Origin: Listeria floridensis FSL S10-1187
GTDB taxonomy: Bacteria; Bacillota; Bacilli; Lactobacillales; Listeriaceae
Length of the DNA: 64,000 bases
Direction of reading: 5' to 3'
Assembly (NCBI RefSeq): GCF_000525875.1
Contig: NZ_AODF01000028.1
Location: forward strand, 1-64,000
The position numbers and the translations under genes are program-made. The notes below the pieces were generated by a model, which searched no databases, was not told the origin of the DNA, and worked only from the letters and a program-made list of their open reading frames with translations. Positions 25,971 to 34,546 of this stretch are shown here, piece after piece. The first letter of the stretch is position 1, and each line of letters begins with the position of its first letter.

Positions 25971-26801
25971 ATGAAAATCAAAAAGGTACTCAACAATAAT
26001 GTGATACTAGCAGAAAATGAAAACGCTCAAGAAGTTGTTGTAATGGGGAAAGGTATTGCTTTTCAAAAGAAAGCTGGTGACGAAGTTGAGGAGGGGAAAA
26101 TCGAAAAGACATTTGTAATGCGTTCAGATGAACTTTCTTCCAAATTAACGGAACTATTAAGCGAGATTTCACCAGAAACATTTCGAGCGGCTGATGATAT
26201 TGTTCAGTTTGCGAAAGGGAGCTTAGATGCTGAGCTGAGCGACAATATTTACATTACGCTGACAGACCATATCAATTTCGCGATTTCTCGCTATGAGCAG
26301 GGAATTAATATGAAAAATGCCTTGCTGTTTGAAATCAAGCGTTTCTATCCGCAAGAATATCGAATCGGGCTAAAGGCGCTTGGGATCATTCAAGAACGTC
26401 TTGGCGTACTGCTTGGCGAAGATGAAGCGGGTTTTATTACCCTTCACATTGTGAACTCACGCCAAGATGGGCAACAAATGCGGACTACTTTTCAAATGAC
26501 ACGCATTGTACAGGATATCTTAAACATCGTGACGTATCATTATGGAATGGTTTTAGATGAAACTTCGCTGAATTATACGCGTTTTGTGACACATTTGCAG
26601 TACTTTGCTCAGCGAATGCTGATAGATGAAATTGTGGATTCAGGCGATGATTTTTTGTATGAACAAGTGCAGCTCAAATACCCAGAAGCATTTAAGTGTG
26701 TACTTAAAATAGATATGTATTTGCAAAAGACGCATCAAGCACAGTTAACACGTGATGAACAAGTTTATTTGACGATTCATATTTACCGAGTGACAAGTTA
26801 G
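25971..26801 (+). CDS. LicT/BglG-type transcriptional antiterminator
   Basis: A 276-residue RNA-binding regulator. It has an N-terminal CAT domain (1-55, MKIKKVLNNNVILAENE), PRD1 (about 65-170) and PRD2 (about 172-276). The expected regulatory histidines are in DHINFAISRY, HIVNSRQ, THLQYFAQR and LTIHIYR. In this family sugar-dependent phosphorylation by a PTS EIIB (inactivating) and by HPr (activating) sets dimer state. The leader RAT shows autoregulation. Unusually, no PTS or beta-glucosidase gene follows: a terminator comes directly after it. Confidence 0.92.
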   Translation: MKIKKVLNNNVILAENENAQEVVVMGKGIAFQKKAGDEVEEGKIEKTFVMRSDELSSKLTELLSEISPETFRAADDIVQFAKGSLDAELSDNIYITLTDHINFAISRYEQGINMKNALLFEIKRFYPQEYRIGLKALGIIQERLGVLLGEDEAGFITLHIVNSRQDGQQMRTTFQMTRIVQDILNIVTYHYGMVLDETSLNYTRFVTHLQYFAQRMLIDEIVDSGDDFLYEQVQLKYPEAFKCVLKIDMYLQKTHQAQLTRDEQVYLTIHIYRVTS

Positions 26802-26838
26802 CGGAGTTGTTTCATGCAAATTGATAAGACTTTTAAGA

Positions 26839-26880
26839 AGCGACAAGTTTCACGTGAATAATCGAAACTTGTCGTTTTTA
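26839..26880 (+). terminator. Terminator of the antiterminator gene
   Basis: CGACAAGTTTC (26841-26851) pairs perfectly with GAAACTTGTCG (26864-26874), followed by TTTTTA. Confidence 0.85.
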
Positions 26881-26881
26881 C

Positions 26882-27366
26882 CTTAGTACACTGCGATAAG
26901 ATAAAGAGTTTGATAGGATTCTGTTGGCGAATCAAGTAACAAATACAAGTTTAATTTACTGAAAAATTCACTAAATAGACACATGTTAACATCTAAATTG
27001 ATGATATACTTAATGTGAAAAGCTCTACAAAGAAAAAAGTCGAGACGACGAGGTTGCCCAGATAAGTAAAAATGAGTCTAGCAGAGTTTTGTGATAGAGC
27101 ATAAACTTACGTATAAAGAAGTCAAGAAAATGAATGTTTGCCAGCGCAATTGTAGGAATAGCTAAGAAGTAAACAGAAGGGGAAGTTATTTGAGTACTTT
27201 GATGATCAATTTAATTAGCTGAAACTAAAAGTAACGGATTTTGTACATATGATAAATCAATTGAAGGTAACCATGGTTTTAGTGGTGGGGGAGATTAAGT
27301 TTTGTTGCAAAAGTTTGTATTAAAATATAAATTAACGCTTTAATAAAGGGTTGGTTTGTAATAGAG
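26882..27366. other. Non-coding region upstream of the LXG operon
   Basis: About 485 AT-rich bases with no convincing coding frame. TTGCAA at 27304 with a TATAAA near 27325 is a weak promoter candidate for the toxin operon. Confidence 0.35.
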
Positions 27367-27375
27367 GTGATATTG

Positions 27376-27660
27376 TTGGGAAATGGAATTACTAGTCAAG
27401 TTGATATTGCAGAGCAGTCAGCGGCTCTTTTTGAAAACAGTCTTTCTAGTTTGACGAAAAATGAAACTGCTCAAATTGATCATAGCACAACACTTCAAGG
27501 GAATAAAAAAGCACAAACTTATATTTTGGACGAAGAACGGGTAGTTGAACTTTTTGTATCGGCGATGAAGAAAGATATTGCTAACATTAACCGAGTTGCT
27601 TGCGAATTTGAAGCAATAGATCAAAAAATTGGAGAGGCTTTTGTGTCACCAAAATTGTAA
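27376..27660 (+). CDS. LXG-associated helical protein (DUF3130/TIGR04197-like)
   Basis: A small all-alpha protein of about 94 residues at the head of the toxin operon. The arrangement (two helices joined by a short polar region, WXG100-like size) matches the DUF3130/TIGR04197 partners of LXG toxins, which bind the LXG domain and help deliver it to the type VII machinery. The start is uncertain: AGAGGTG at 27363-27369 favours TTG 27376 over the GTG at 27367, which overlaps it. Confidence 0.7.
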   Translation: MGNGITSQVDIAEQSAALFENSLSSLTKNETAQIDHSTTLQGNKKAQTYILDEERVVELFVSAMKKDIANINRVACEFEAIDQKIGEAFVSPKL

Positions 27661-27680
27661 ACGGAGCAGGAGGAAACATA

Positions 27681-28010
27681 ATGGGATTGGACCTGCATTT
27701 TGAAAAACTTCAAAACCTGAAAAAAATAGAAGAAGATCTGTTGGAACAAGAAAGTACAAATAAACGATCTGAAGAAGCTTTTGAGGAACTAATATATCAA
27801 CAAAGACGTATTTTTCTAGAAATGAAAGAAATTTGGAAAACGGGGTCGATGGCTTTGTTTATAGCTGATAATGAAATCAGTTTGCAACGACAGCAGAACC
27901 GAATGTTCGAGGCTTGGGATATTGAAAGAGAGCAAGGGAGCCGTCAAAAAGCGAGTTGTATAGAAAAGCAGGAAATGCTTTTGCGACAAGTAAAAGAAGG
28001 AGAGAGTTAA
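27681..28010 (+). CDS. LXG-associated helical protein (DUF3958-like)
   Basis: A 109-residue coiled-coil protein rich in Glu, Lys and Gln. It follows the DUF3130-like gene with 20 bases between, and AGGAGG precedes ATG 27681. Position and helical character match DUF3958, the second chaperone-like partner of LXG toxins. The next gene starts 3 bases after its stop. Confidence 0.7.
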   Translation: MGLDLHFEKLQNLKKIEEDLLEQESTNKRSEEAFEELIYQQRRIFLEMKEIWKTGSMALFIADNEISLQRQQNRMFEAWDIEREQGSRQKASCIEKQEMLLRQVKEGES

Positions 28011-28013
28011 TCG

Positions 28014-29447
28014 ATGAGTGTGAACATGTTCATAGGAAAATCAAATGGTCAAGCAGATTCGGTAAGCAGTATCTGTCAGTCGCACATTCAAGGGATGCAA
28101 CTTGTTAAATCAGCAATTCGACATTTTTCTGGTGAACCCTCATTAAAAGGGAAAACGTATGATTCAGCCAAAGAATATTTTAAAATGGTGTATTTGCCTC
28201 TTGCTGAAGGTATAATTTTAGTCGCCAAACACTTAGAACAATCAGTGAAAATGATTCCGCAAGATTATCAAGTTGATGTTGACAGCAACTCTTTACAAGA
28301 GGATGTTCTTCGAAGTCAAATTAATCAATTAGAAGCGTTAGCAGGAAGAGTTGAAGAGTTAGTGACTCCTGATGGAAACGACGCTTTAGGAATTGGGAAG
28401 AAACAAATGGCAGAGTTGTTCCGTTCTAGTGCTCAAGCGAGTCAAGAAAAATTGACGAAGCTGCTAAATTATGATGTAAAGTCTGCTCAGTTTTTTACTG
28501 ATTTGGAAAATCTATTAGCAGATGTGGAGGCAGGGTTAAACGCAGCTTCAAGCGGAAAGGGCTTTAATAGTCAGACTGGAACTTTTAGTATAGATGCTTT
28601 TGAGATGGATTGGTCGAAACGATTATTAAAACAAGCAAATGAGGAGAGCAAAGCAGAGTTAGAAGGGCTTTTGAACAAATATCCAGATATTAGCGAGCAA
28701 GAATTAAATGAAATTTTAAATATAATGAGGAATAATCCAGATTTGACTGTTTCAGTAGCTTTGGGGAATAAAATTTTAAATATATTTGAAGGCTTTGGAA
28801 GTGAAATTGGGCAGGCTCTTCAAACAGCGGGTGGTTTCCTAGGGACAGTTGGGAATTACATTAAAAATGAAATTCGACTAGAAGATATTTTGATTTCTAG
28901 TGCGGAAGCATTCGGAATGGGTTTGGTTCGTTTTGGCGGTCAATTTGGTAGTGCATTCGGACCCGCTGGAGCAAATAGTTTTGTGATGATGTCGCCTCGA
29001 GGTGTGACCATTAGCAATGCAGGACGAGGTTTCATAAAATATGCGAAAGGTGCTGGATGGGCAGTTGCTGGTGTAACTACTGTTTGGGGGATCTATGATG
29101 ATATTTCAAATAATGATAAAACTGTTGGCGAAGCGATTACACACAATGTGGTTTCGACTGGTGCTACAATGGGAGGAGCCTTTCTTGTAGGAGCAATGGT
29201 CAGTACAAATCCAATTGGTTGGGGTTTTGCGGCAGGTGTTGCAATTGGAGCTGGGTTTAGCTGGGCATATGACAATAATTTTCTTGGACTGCAAGATAAG
29301 CTTGATTGGGTTGGCGGAAAAATTGATGACGGCATAGATTGGGCAGGAAGTAAAATTAATGATGGGGTTGATTTTGTAAGCGATAAATTAGATGATGTTG
29401 GTGAAGCAGTTTCAGGAGTGTTAGATTTTATTAATCCATTTAATTAA
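28014..29447 (+). CDS. LXG domain type VII secreted toxin, membrane-targeting
   Basis: A 477-residue protein. Residues 1-200 form an LXG targeting domain, a long helical hairpin that begins MSVNMFIGKSNGQADS and needs the two upstream partners. A helical linker follows. The C-terminal part (about 290-430) is glycine-rich and hydrophobic with two segments that could cross a membrane (VGAMVSTNPIGWGFAAGVAI). The last 50 residues form an amphipathic repeat of GxKIDDGIDW-like units ending INPFN. There are no catalytic motifs, and the pattern fits pore-forming or membrane-depolarising toxins such as TelE or TspA. The next gene encodes a DUF443 membrane protein, the immunity type known for TspA. Confidence 0.85.
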   Translation: MSVNMFIGKSNGQADSVSSICQSHIQGMQLVKSAIRHFSGEPSLKGKTYDSAKEYFKMVYLPLAEGIILVAKHLEQSVKMIPQDYQVDVDSNSLQEDVLRSQINQLEALAGRVEELVTPDGNDALGIGKKQMAELFRSSAQASQEKLTKLLNYDVKSAQFFTDLENLLADVEAGLNAASSGKGFNSQTGTFSIDAFEMDWSKRLLKQANEESKAELEGLLNKYPDISEQELNEILNIMRNNPDLTVSVALGNKILNIFEGFGSEIGQALQTAGGFLGTVGNYIKNEIRLEDILISSAEAFGMGLVRFGGQFGSAFGPAGANSFVMMSPRGVTISNAGRGFIKYAKGAGWAVAGVTTVWGIYDDISNNDKTVGEAITHNVVSTGATMGGAFLVGAMVSTNPIGWGFAAGVAIGAGFSWAYDNNFLGLQDKLDWVGGKIDDGIDWAGSKINDGVDFVSDKLDDVGEAVSGVLDFINPFN

Positions 29448-29464
29448 AAGAGGTGTGAGCAGTT

Positions 29465-30067
29465 ATTATTAATCTAAAGAATAGCCGTTACAAATTAGTC
29501 AATCAGCTGGGGAAAAGCTATATACTAGATATGGATTCAAATAAGTGGTTGTGGTTTTGTCCTGCCTTCAGATGGATTTTATTTCGTATTCAAGTTTATG
29601 GCCTTGGACAAAGAGGTGACGAGCTGTTAGAACAGTTGCGTCCTCAAAAGACATTTAATTCTGGAGTGCTCATTTTTATCTTTACTGGATGTGTGGTCGT
29701 CTTTGCCAACTTGTTTAGTTATTTGATGGAACAATTTGTTTGGAACGGCTTAGCGGTTACTGAGCGGAGTGTAATTGTAATTTTTCTTTTCATAGCTGCG
29801 ATAGCTTATAAGATCTATATAAGTCTCCGGAGCAAGGCTAATCTAGAACGAGAACTTGGGTGCTCGCTTGGTTCAAAACAAGTGGTTATTAAACTTGAAA
29901 AAAAGCAGTCTATTAAGTACGTTGCTCAAGTACTCTTGATTCAGCTGATTATGTATGGTTTGCTTTTGTTATTTACATACATTTGTCTTGTTCAACCAAG
30001 TGTTTTTTTCGTATATGCTCTTGTTGTTTTAGTCTTTATTTTTTCTTGTTTTTTCACACGGTTATAA
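29465..30067 (+). CDS. DUF443-like membrane immunity protein, probable ATT start
   Basis: A multi-pass membrane protein with at least four helices (about 50-70, 85-110, 140-160, 165-180 of the longer form). Its N-terminus NSRYKLVNQLGKSYILDMDSN fits the DUF443 family opening (short hydrophilic segment before LDSN). The first ATG is 29531, but this would cut off that conserved part. Upstream the same frame stays open to ATT codons at 29465 and 29468, 9-12 bases after AGAGGTG. I infer ATT as start codon, or a small frame error next to GTG 29455. DUF443 proteins protect S. aureus from the membrane-depolarising toxin TspA, so this is the likely immunity protein. Confidence 0.7.
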   Translation: MINLKNSRYKLVNQLGKSYILDMDSNKWLWFCPAFRWILFRIQVYGLGQRGDELLEQLRPQKTFNSGVLIFIFTGCVVVFANLFSYLMEQFVWNGLAVTERSVIVIFLFIAAIAYKIYISLRSKANLERELGCSLGSKQVVIKLEKKQSIKYVAQVLLIQLIMYGLLLLFTYICLVQPSVFFVYALVVLVFIFSCFFTRL

Positions 30068-30105
30068 AAGCACCGCCTATTCAGATAATCAAAGGAGGAA
30101 TGTAA

Positions 30106-30393
30106 ATGTTGCCCGTCGGTTCCATTGTTTATTTAAAAGAAGGTAAAGTGAAAATTATTATTATGAACCGCTATCCGCTGATTGATCAAAATCAGAAAAA
30201 GGTGTACTTTGATTACAGTGGCAGTGTCTATCCAGAAGGATTAGACCCAAAGAGAATCATTTACTTCAATCAATCCAATATTGATCAAGTGGTGTTTGAA
30301 GGCTATAAAAATGAAGAAGAGGAACGATATCAGACCATACTAGCGGATTTAATACAGAAGAATCAGTATGCACAAGGAAAAGTTAGAGAATAG
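30106..30393 (+). CDS. DUF4176 family protein
   Basis: A 95-residue soluble protein that begins MLPVGSIVYLKEGKVKI and contains DYSGSVYPEGLDP and IDQVVFEGYKNEEEE, the signature of DUF4176. Genes of this family are frequent in LXG toxin operons. The role is not established and may be an accessory or immunity factor. AAAGGAGG precedes the ATG. It is the last gene of the operon. Confidence 0.85.
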   Translation: MLPVGSIVYLKEGKVKIIIMNRYPLIDQNQKKVYFDYSGSVYPEGLDPKRIIYFNQSNIDQVVFEGYKNEEEERYQTILADLIQKNQYAQGKVRE

Positions 30394-30425
30394 AACAAAT
30401 AAGAAAGCCTAGATAAGCTCCATTT

Positions 30426-30473
30426 AAAAACTCGCCAACAAGAGAATAACTCTTGTTGGCGAGTTTTTTATTT
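30426..30473. terminator. Terminator of the LXG operon
   Basis: AAAAACTCGCCAACAAGAG pairs perfectly with CTCTTGTTGGCGAGTTTTT over a 5-base loop, followed by T-rich sequence. It is bidirectional and also lies at the end of the convergent M20 gene. Confidence 0.9.
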
Positions 30474-31661
30474 TTAAGCGAATAAATCAGCTAATGCTGC
30501 ATCAGCGACAGATTTTGCCGCAATCAGCAAAGCATCTTCATCGATATCAAATTTTGGATGGTGATTGAAATAGGGATTTTCAACACCTTTAGGAGCAGCT
30601 CCGATGTAGAAGAAACAGCCGGGGATTTTTTCAAGGTAATAAGCAAAGTCTTCGGAACCGGAAAGCTGATCGAATTCGGTTACGGAAGTGAGGTAGTCGC
30701 CCACACCTTTTTCTTCAAGTACTTCTCTGATTTGTTCTGTGATTTTTTCATCGTTATAAAGTGGCGGATAGTCACGAATTAAATCGAGTTCACAAGTAAC
30801 GCCGAATGTGGTTTCAATGCCGCTTGCGATCAAACGAATTTTTTGATCAATTTTATCTGCGACTTCATTTGTCATGTAACGGATATCGCCTTCAAGCGTA
30901 ACATGGTCTTTGATGACATTAAATTGTCCTTTGCCATCGAAAGAGCCAATCGTGACCACGCCCATATCAAATGGATTTAAAGAACGTGAAACAACGGTTT
31001 GGATTGCCGAGACAAACTGGGATGCTGCCACAATTGCGTCGTTTGCCATGTGCGGTGAGGAGCCATGACCGCCTCGTCCTTGAACGCGCAGTTTGAAGTA
31101 GCTGCGACCAGCCATTGCGTATCCGGATCTATAGGCAACTTCTCCTGTTTTTTTGAAAGGGAAGAAGTGGATACCGTAAATATGTTCAACATCATCAAGC
31201 AAGCCTGATTCGACAATGCTCTTTGCACCGCCTGGAGGAGTTTCCTCAGCATGTTGATGGACAATTTTAATCGTACCTTGTAGTTCACTTTTTAGTTCGA
31301 TGAGACAATCGGCAAGAATGAGCAAGTAAGCCGTATGTCCGTCGTGGCCGCAGGCATGCATCACCCCACGTTCTTTAGAAGCAAACGGAAGGCCAGTTTC
31401 TTCTTCGATCGGAAGAGCGTCAAAATCGGCACGTAAAGCAATGGTTTTACCAGGTTTTTCACCTTCAATCGTGATGATAATTCCGTGGCCGTTTCCTACT
31501 TCGCGGTCAATTTTTACCGGTTTTCCTTCGTAAAAGTCTAAAATATATTGTGCGGTTTTATCTTCTTTAAAAGAAAGTTCAGGATGACTATGAAGATGAC
31601 GCCGAATAGCTACCATTTCATCTTGACGTTCTTCAAGCATTTTCATTAATTTTTCACGCAT
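30474..31661 (-). CDS. M20 family metallo-amidohydrolase
   Basis: A 395-residue zinc- or manganese-dependent amidohydrolase of the M20D group (N-acyl amino acid or hippurate hydrolase type). Metal-site motifs are HACGHDGH, HQHAEETPPGG and SGSEDFAYY, and the dimerisation domain has GRGGHGSSPHMANDA. I chose ATG 31661 because AAGGAG lies 9 bases upstream. The longer frame runs into the preceding gene. It is the third gene of an operon with an MFS transporter and a close paralogue, which suggests uptake or export plus cleavage of one class of acylated compounds. Confidence 0.9.
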   Translation of the reverse strand: MREKLMKMLEERQDEMVAIRRHLHSHPELSFKEDKTAQYILDFYEGKPVKIDREVGNGHGIIITIEGEKPGKTIALRADFDALPIEEETGLPFASKERGVMHACGHDGHTAYLLILADCLIELKSELQGTIKIVHQHAEETPPGGAKSIVESGLLDDVEHIYGIHFFPFKKTGEVAYRSGYAMAGRSYFKLRVQGRGGHGSSPHMANDAIVAASQFVSAIQTVVSRSLNPFDMGVVTIGSFDGKGQFNVIKDHVTLEGDIRYMTNEVADKIDQKIRLIASGIETTFGVTCELDLIRDYPPLYNDEKITEQIREVLEEKGVGDYLTSVTEFDQLSGSEDFAYYLEKIPGCFFYIGAAPKGVENPYFNHHPKFDIDEDALLIAAKSVADAALADLFA

Positions 31662-31680
31662 TTTGAACAACTCCTTGTTT

Positions 31681-33102
31681 TTATTCATTAGCCTGTAGTT
31701 TCTGAGCAACTTTTTGGGTACGTGGAGTCATAAAGACGACCGCAAGGAATGAAAGTACACAGAAAGCTACGTTTGTTAGAAGTCCGACCATTGCTGCGAT
31801 CTCAACATTTCCGCTCGCCGCGATGACGCCATAAACGGTTGCGGAGATTGCGACGCCGAATGATCCGCCAAGCGAACTTGCCATTTTATAAATCCCAGAT
31901 GCAACGCCAACTTTATCTTCAGGTGAATTTGATACGGCAGTGTCTGTTGATGGAGTTGCATAAACGCCGAGTCCTAGCCCGAATAGGGCATAGCCGATGA
32001 AAACGAAAATGATATAAAGGACGTCAGGCAAGAACGTTAAGGCCATCATCGCAATTCCAATTGCCGTAATGAGCGATCCGAAAATCATGGGTTTTCTTGC
32101 TCCAATTTTTTGGAGTAGTTTTTCACCAACACGGATCATCGCGAGTACACAAATGACATATCCAAGTGTCAATAAGCCAGATTGAAACGAAGTAAAACCG
32201 CGTCCCACTTGAACATAAGTATTGGCAACAACAAGTGTTCCAGCAGCGGCATTGAGAAGGAAGTTCGATAAGGTTGCCCCGCTATATGCCTTATTTTTGA
32301 ATAAGCTAAAATCAATGAAGCCATTTGCTTGGCGGAGTTCAATTCGGAAGAAAAGAAAAGCACTGACAAGAAATACAAGTGTCATAATGATTGTTGTCAA
32401 GCTTGTCCAGCCGAATGTAGAGCCGCGAGTGATGACGAGGTTTAAGCAAACCATTGCGATAATAAATGTGAGTAAGCCACCAATATCAAAGCGTCCTTTG
32501 CTTTCATTTGCTGTTTGAATGACTTTACTTTCAGGCGTCCCTTTGATAAGAAGCATACCAAGCAAGGCTACGATGATCGAAATGATGAAAATCCAGCGCC
32601 AACCCATGTAGGTTGCGATCGCACCACCAATAAATGAGCAGAAGCCTGAGCCGCCCCATGAACCGATCGACCAGTAGCTAAGTGCGCGTTGACGGTCTTT
32701 GCCGTCAAAATACGTTTTCATGAGTGAAAGTGTTGCTGGCATGATACAAGCTGCGGAAAGTCCTTGAACAATCCGCCCGATGATAAGAAGTGCTGCACCG
32801 TGTGAAAGCACGATGAGAAGCGAACCGATGATGCTTAAAATAAAGCCGATATAGGTAAGCTTCATTCGCCCGAATTTGTCTGCCATTCCACCGGCGACAA
32901 CAATGAAGATACCGGAGAAAAGAGCAGTAAGACTAATTGCAATGTTAAGTAAATCTGATGAAATGCCGATGTCTTTTTGGATAGCTGGAACGATGTTGAC
33001 CATAGACTGTGCGAACAGCCAAAATGTTAAAACACCGAACACGATTCCAAAGACTAATCGGTTTGTTCCTTTATAGTTTTCTGAGGTTTGCTGTTGTGCC
33101 AT
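31681..33102 (-). CDS. MFS transporter, DHA2-like (14 helices)
   Basis: A 473-residue membrane transporter of the drug-proton antiporter-2 type with about 14 hydrophobic segments. The loop GGMADKFGRMKLT corresponds to the conserved MFS motif A. The start overlaps the stop of the upstream M20 gene (TAATG), so translation is coupled. Given its two M20 neighbours, the substrate may be N-acyl amino acids, peptides or their products rather than an antibiotic. The direction of transport is unknown. Confidence 0.9.
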   Translation of the reverse strand: MAQQQTSENYKGTNRLVFGIVFGVLTFWLFAQSMVNIVPAIQKDIGISSDLLNIAISLTALFSGIFIVVAGGMADKFGRMKLTYIGFILSIIGSLLIVLSHGAALLIIGRIVQGLSAACIMPATLSLMKTYFDGKDRQRALSYWSIGSWGGSGFCSFIGGAIATYMGWRWIFIISIIVALLGMLLIKGTPESKVIQTANESKGRFDIGGLLTFIIAMVCLNLVITRGSTFGWTSLTTIIMTLVFLVSAFLFFRIELRQANGFIDFSLFKNKAYSGATLSNFLLNAAAGTLVVANTYVQVGRGFTSFQSGLLTLGYVICVLAMIRVGEKLLQKIGARKPMIFGSLITAIGIAMMALTFLPDVLYIIFVFIGYALFGLGLGVYATPSTDTAVSNSPEDKVGVASGIYKMASSLGGSFGVAISATVYGVIAASGNVEIAAMVGLLTNVAFCVLSFLAVVFMTPRTQKVAQKLQANE

Positions 33103-34292
33103 TATTCTGCACGTCCTTTCAAGTATTCAGCGACGACGGCTCCCATTGCTTTAGCAGCAATAAGCAGGCAGTCTTCATTGATATCAAATTTGGGGTGATG
33201 ATGAGGATAAAAATTGCCGTTTGCCGGTTTTGCACCAACGTAGAAGAAGCAGCTTGGCAGTTTTTCGGCGTAGTAAGCGAAGTCTTCGGAAGGTGGCTGC
33301 GGTTCGCAACGTGTGACCTCAGAAACTTCATTGATGTTTGCCTCTTTTAACGTTTCGGAAACAAAAGCGGTTAATTTTTCGTCGTTCATCAAAACGGGAT
33401 AGTCATTTTGATAGTTTAAGTCATACGTGATGCCGTACATGGTTTGTAGGCCGTCCAAGATGCGGGTAATTTCTGTTTGGATTAATGTGCGGGTTTCCTC
33501 GGTCATGGCGCGTACATCGCCTTCAAGGCTGACGGAGTCTTTAATCACATTAAATTGGCCTTTTCCGTCAAATGAACCGATCGTAACTGTTCCGACATCA
33601 AATGGGTTTAAGCGGCGGCTAACGACGGTTTGGACGGCTGTGACAAAGTAACTGGCCGCAACAATTGCATCATTCGCCATGTGCGGTGAGGAACCGTGTC
33701 CGCCTTTGCCGTGAATGGTCACTTTGAAGTAAGAACGTCCGGTTTGAATAGCGCCTTCTCGGTAAAAAACGCCGCCTGTGTCCATCGTACTCATTACGTG
33801 AATGCCAAGGACATTATCCACTCCGTCAAGCGCGCCGTCTTTAATCATTTGAAGGGCACCGCCTGGGGGAACTTCTTCCGCTGGCTGATGTAGCACAACA
33901 ATTTTGCCGTCCAACTGGTCTTTCATCTCAATCAGCGTTTCTGCCAAAATCAGCATATAAGCCGTGTGCCCGTCATGTCCGCAAGCATGCATCACGCCTT
34001 TATTTTTGGAAGCGAAGGGCAAGCCGGTTTCTTCTGTGATCGGAAGCGCATCGAAGTCAGCGCGGATCGCAAGGGTCTTTCCGGGTTTGCCGCTGTCGAT
34101 TGTGACACGGACACCGTTTCCACCAGTGTAAGTTTCGACTGTGCAGTCTTTGTCTTTGTAAAAATCTTGGATGTACTTAGATGTGTTGGTTTCGTGGAAG
34201 GACAGCTCTGGATATTCATGCAGATGCCGTCTAATACTGATGATGCGATCTTTTTTGTCAGTTAAGCGTTTAAAAAGTTCTTCTTTGATCAT
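33102..34292 (-). CDS. M20 family metallo-amidohydrolase (paralogue)
   Basis: A 396-residue enzyme, first gene of the operon. It shares long identical stretches with the third gene (HACGHDGHTAY, GHGSSPHMANDAIVAAS, TIGSFDGKGQFNVIKD), so the two arose by duplication. The region around the metal ligands (HQPAEEVPPGG, PPSEDFAYY) is intact. One difference is Pro-Pro for Leu-Ser-Gly before the SEDF motif, which may change specificity. GGAGG precedes the ATG. Confidence 0.9.
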   Translation of the reverse strand: MIKEELFKRLTDKKDRIISIRRHLHEYPELSFHETNTSKYIQDFYKDKDCTVETYTGGNGVRVTIDSGKPGKTLAIRADFDALPITEETGLPFASKNKGVMHACGHDGHTAYMLILAETLIEMKDQLDGKIVVLHQPAEEVPPGGALQMIKDGALDGVDNVLGIHVMSTMDTGGVFYREGAIQTGRSYFKVTIHGKGGHGSSPHMANDAIVAASYFVTAVQTVVSRRLNPFDVGTVTIGSFDGKGQFNVIKDSVSLEGDVRAMTEETRTLIQTEITRILDGLQTMYGITYDLNYQNDYPVLMNDEKLTAFVSETLKEANINEVSEVTRCEPQPPSEDFAYYAEKLPSCFFYVGAKPANGNFYPHHHPKFDINEDCLLIAAKAMGAVVAEYLKGRAE

Positions 34293-34503
34293 CTTTATTT
34301 CCTCCTGTTAGTATGAAATGAATGATAACGCTATTATTATAGCCATCAGACATCACGGAGAGGGTTGTTTTTTTTGTGGAATTTAGCACGGATTTTTGTT
34401 TAGTAGTGAGCATGAAGAAGATGGAGGATAATTTTTAGGAGAGGATTTTTGACATGAAGATTAAATAAAGTTAGTTATTATTTTTTCTATGAAATGAAGC
34501 ATC

Positions 34504-34544
34504 AAAAAAACTCCTGCCTTCTAGCTAGAAGGCAGGAGTTTTTT
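34504..34544. terminator. Terminator of the Crp/Fnr-like gene
   Basis: AAAAACTCCTGCCTTCTAGC pairs with its complement to make a perfect 18-bp stem with A/T runs on both sides. It lies just past the minus-strand stop at 34547. Confidence 0.85.
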
Positions 34545-34546
34545 GC

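Noticed and set aside
26882-27366. Short ORFs in the gap before the LXG operon
   Set aside because: The longest with an RBS-like site is ten codons, and none has conserved features.
29093-29335. Minus-strand ORFs inside the LXG gene
   Set aside because: They have no RBS and mirror the glycine-rich region of the LXG toxin.
31776-33350. Several ORFs of 60-110 residues opposite to the MFS and M20 genes
   Set aside because: They are antisense shadows without RBS or conserved motifs.
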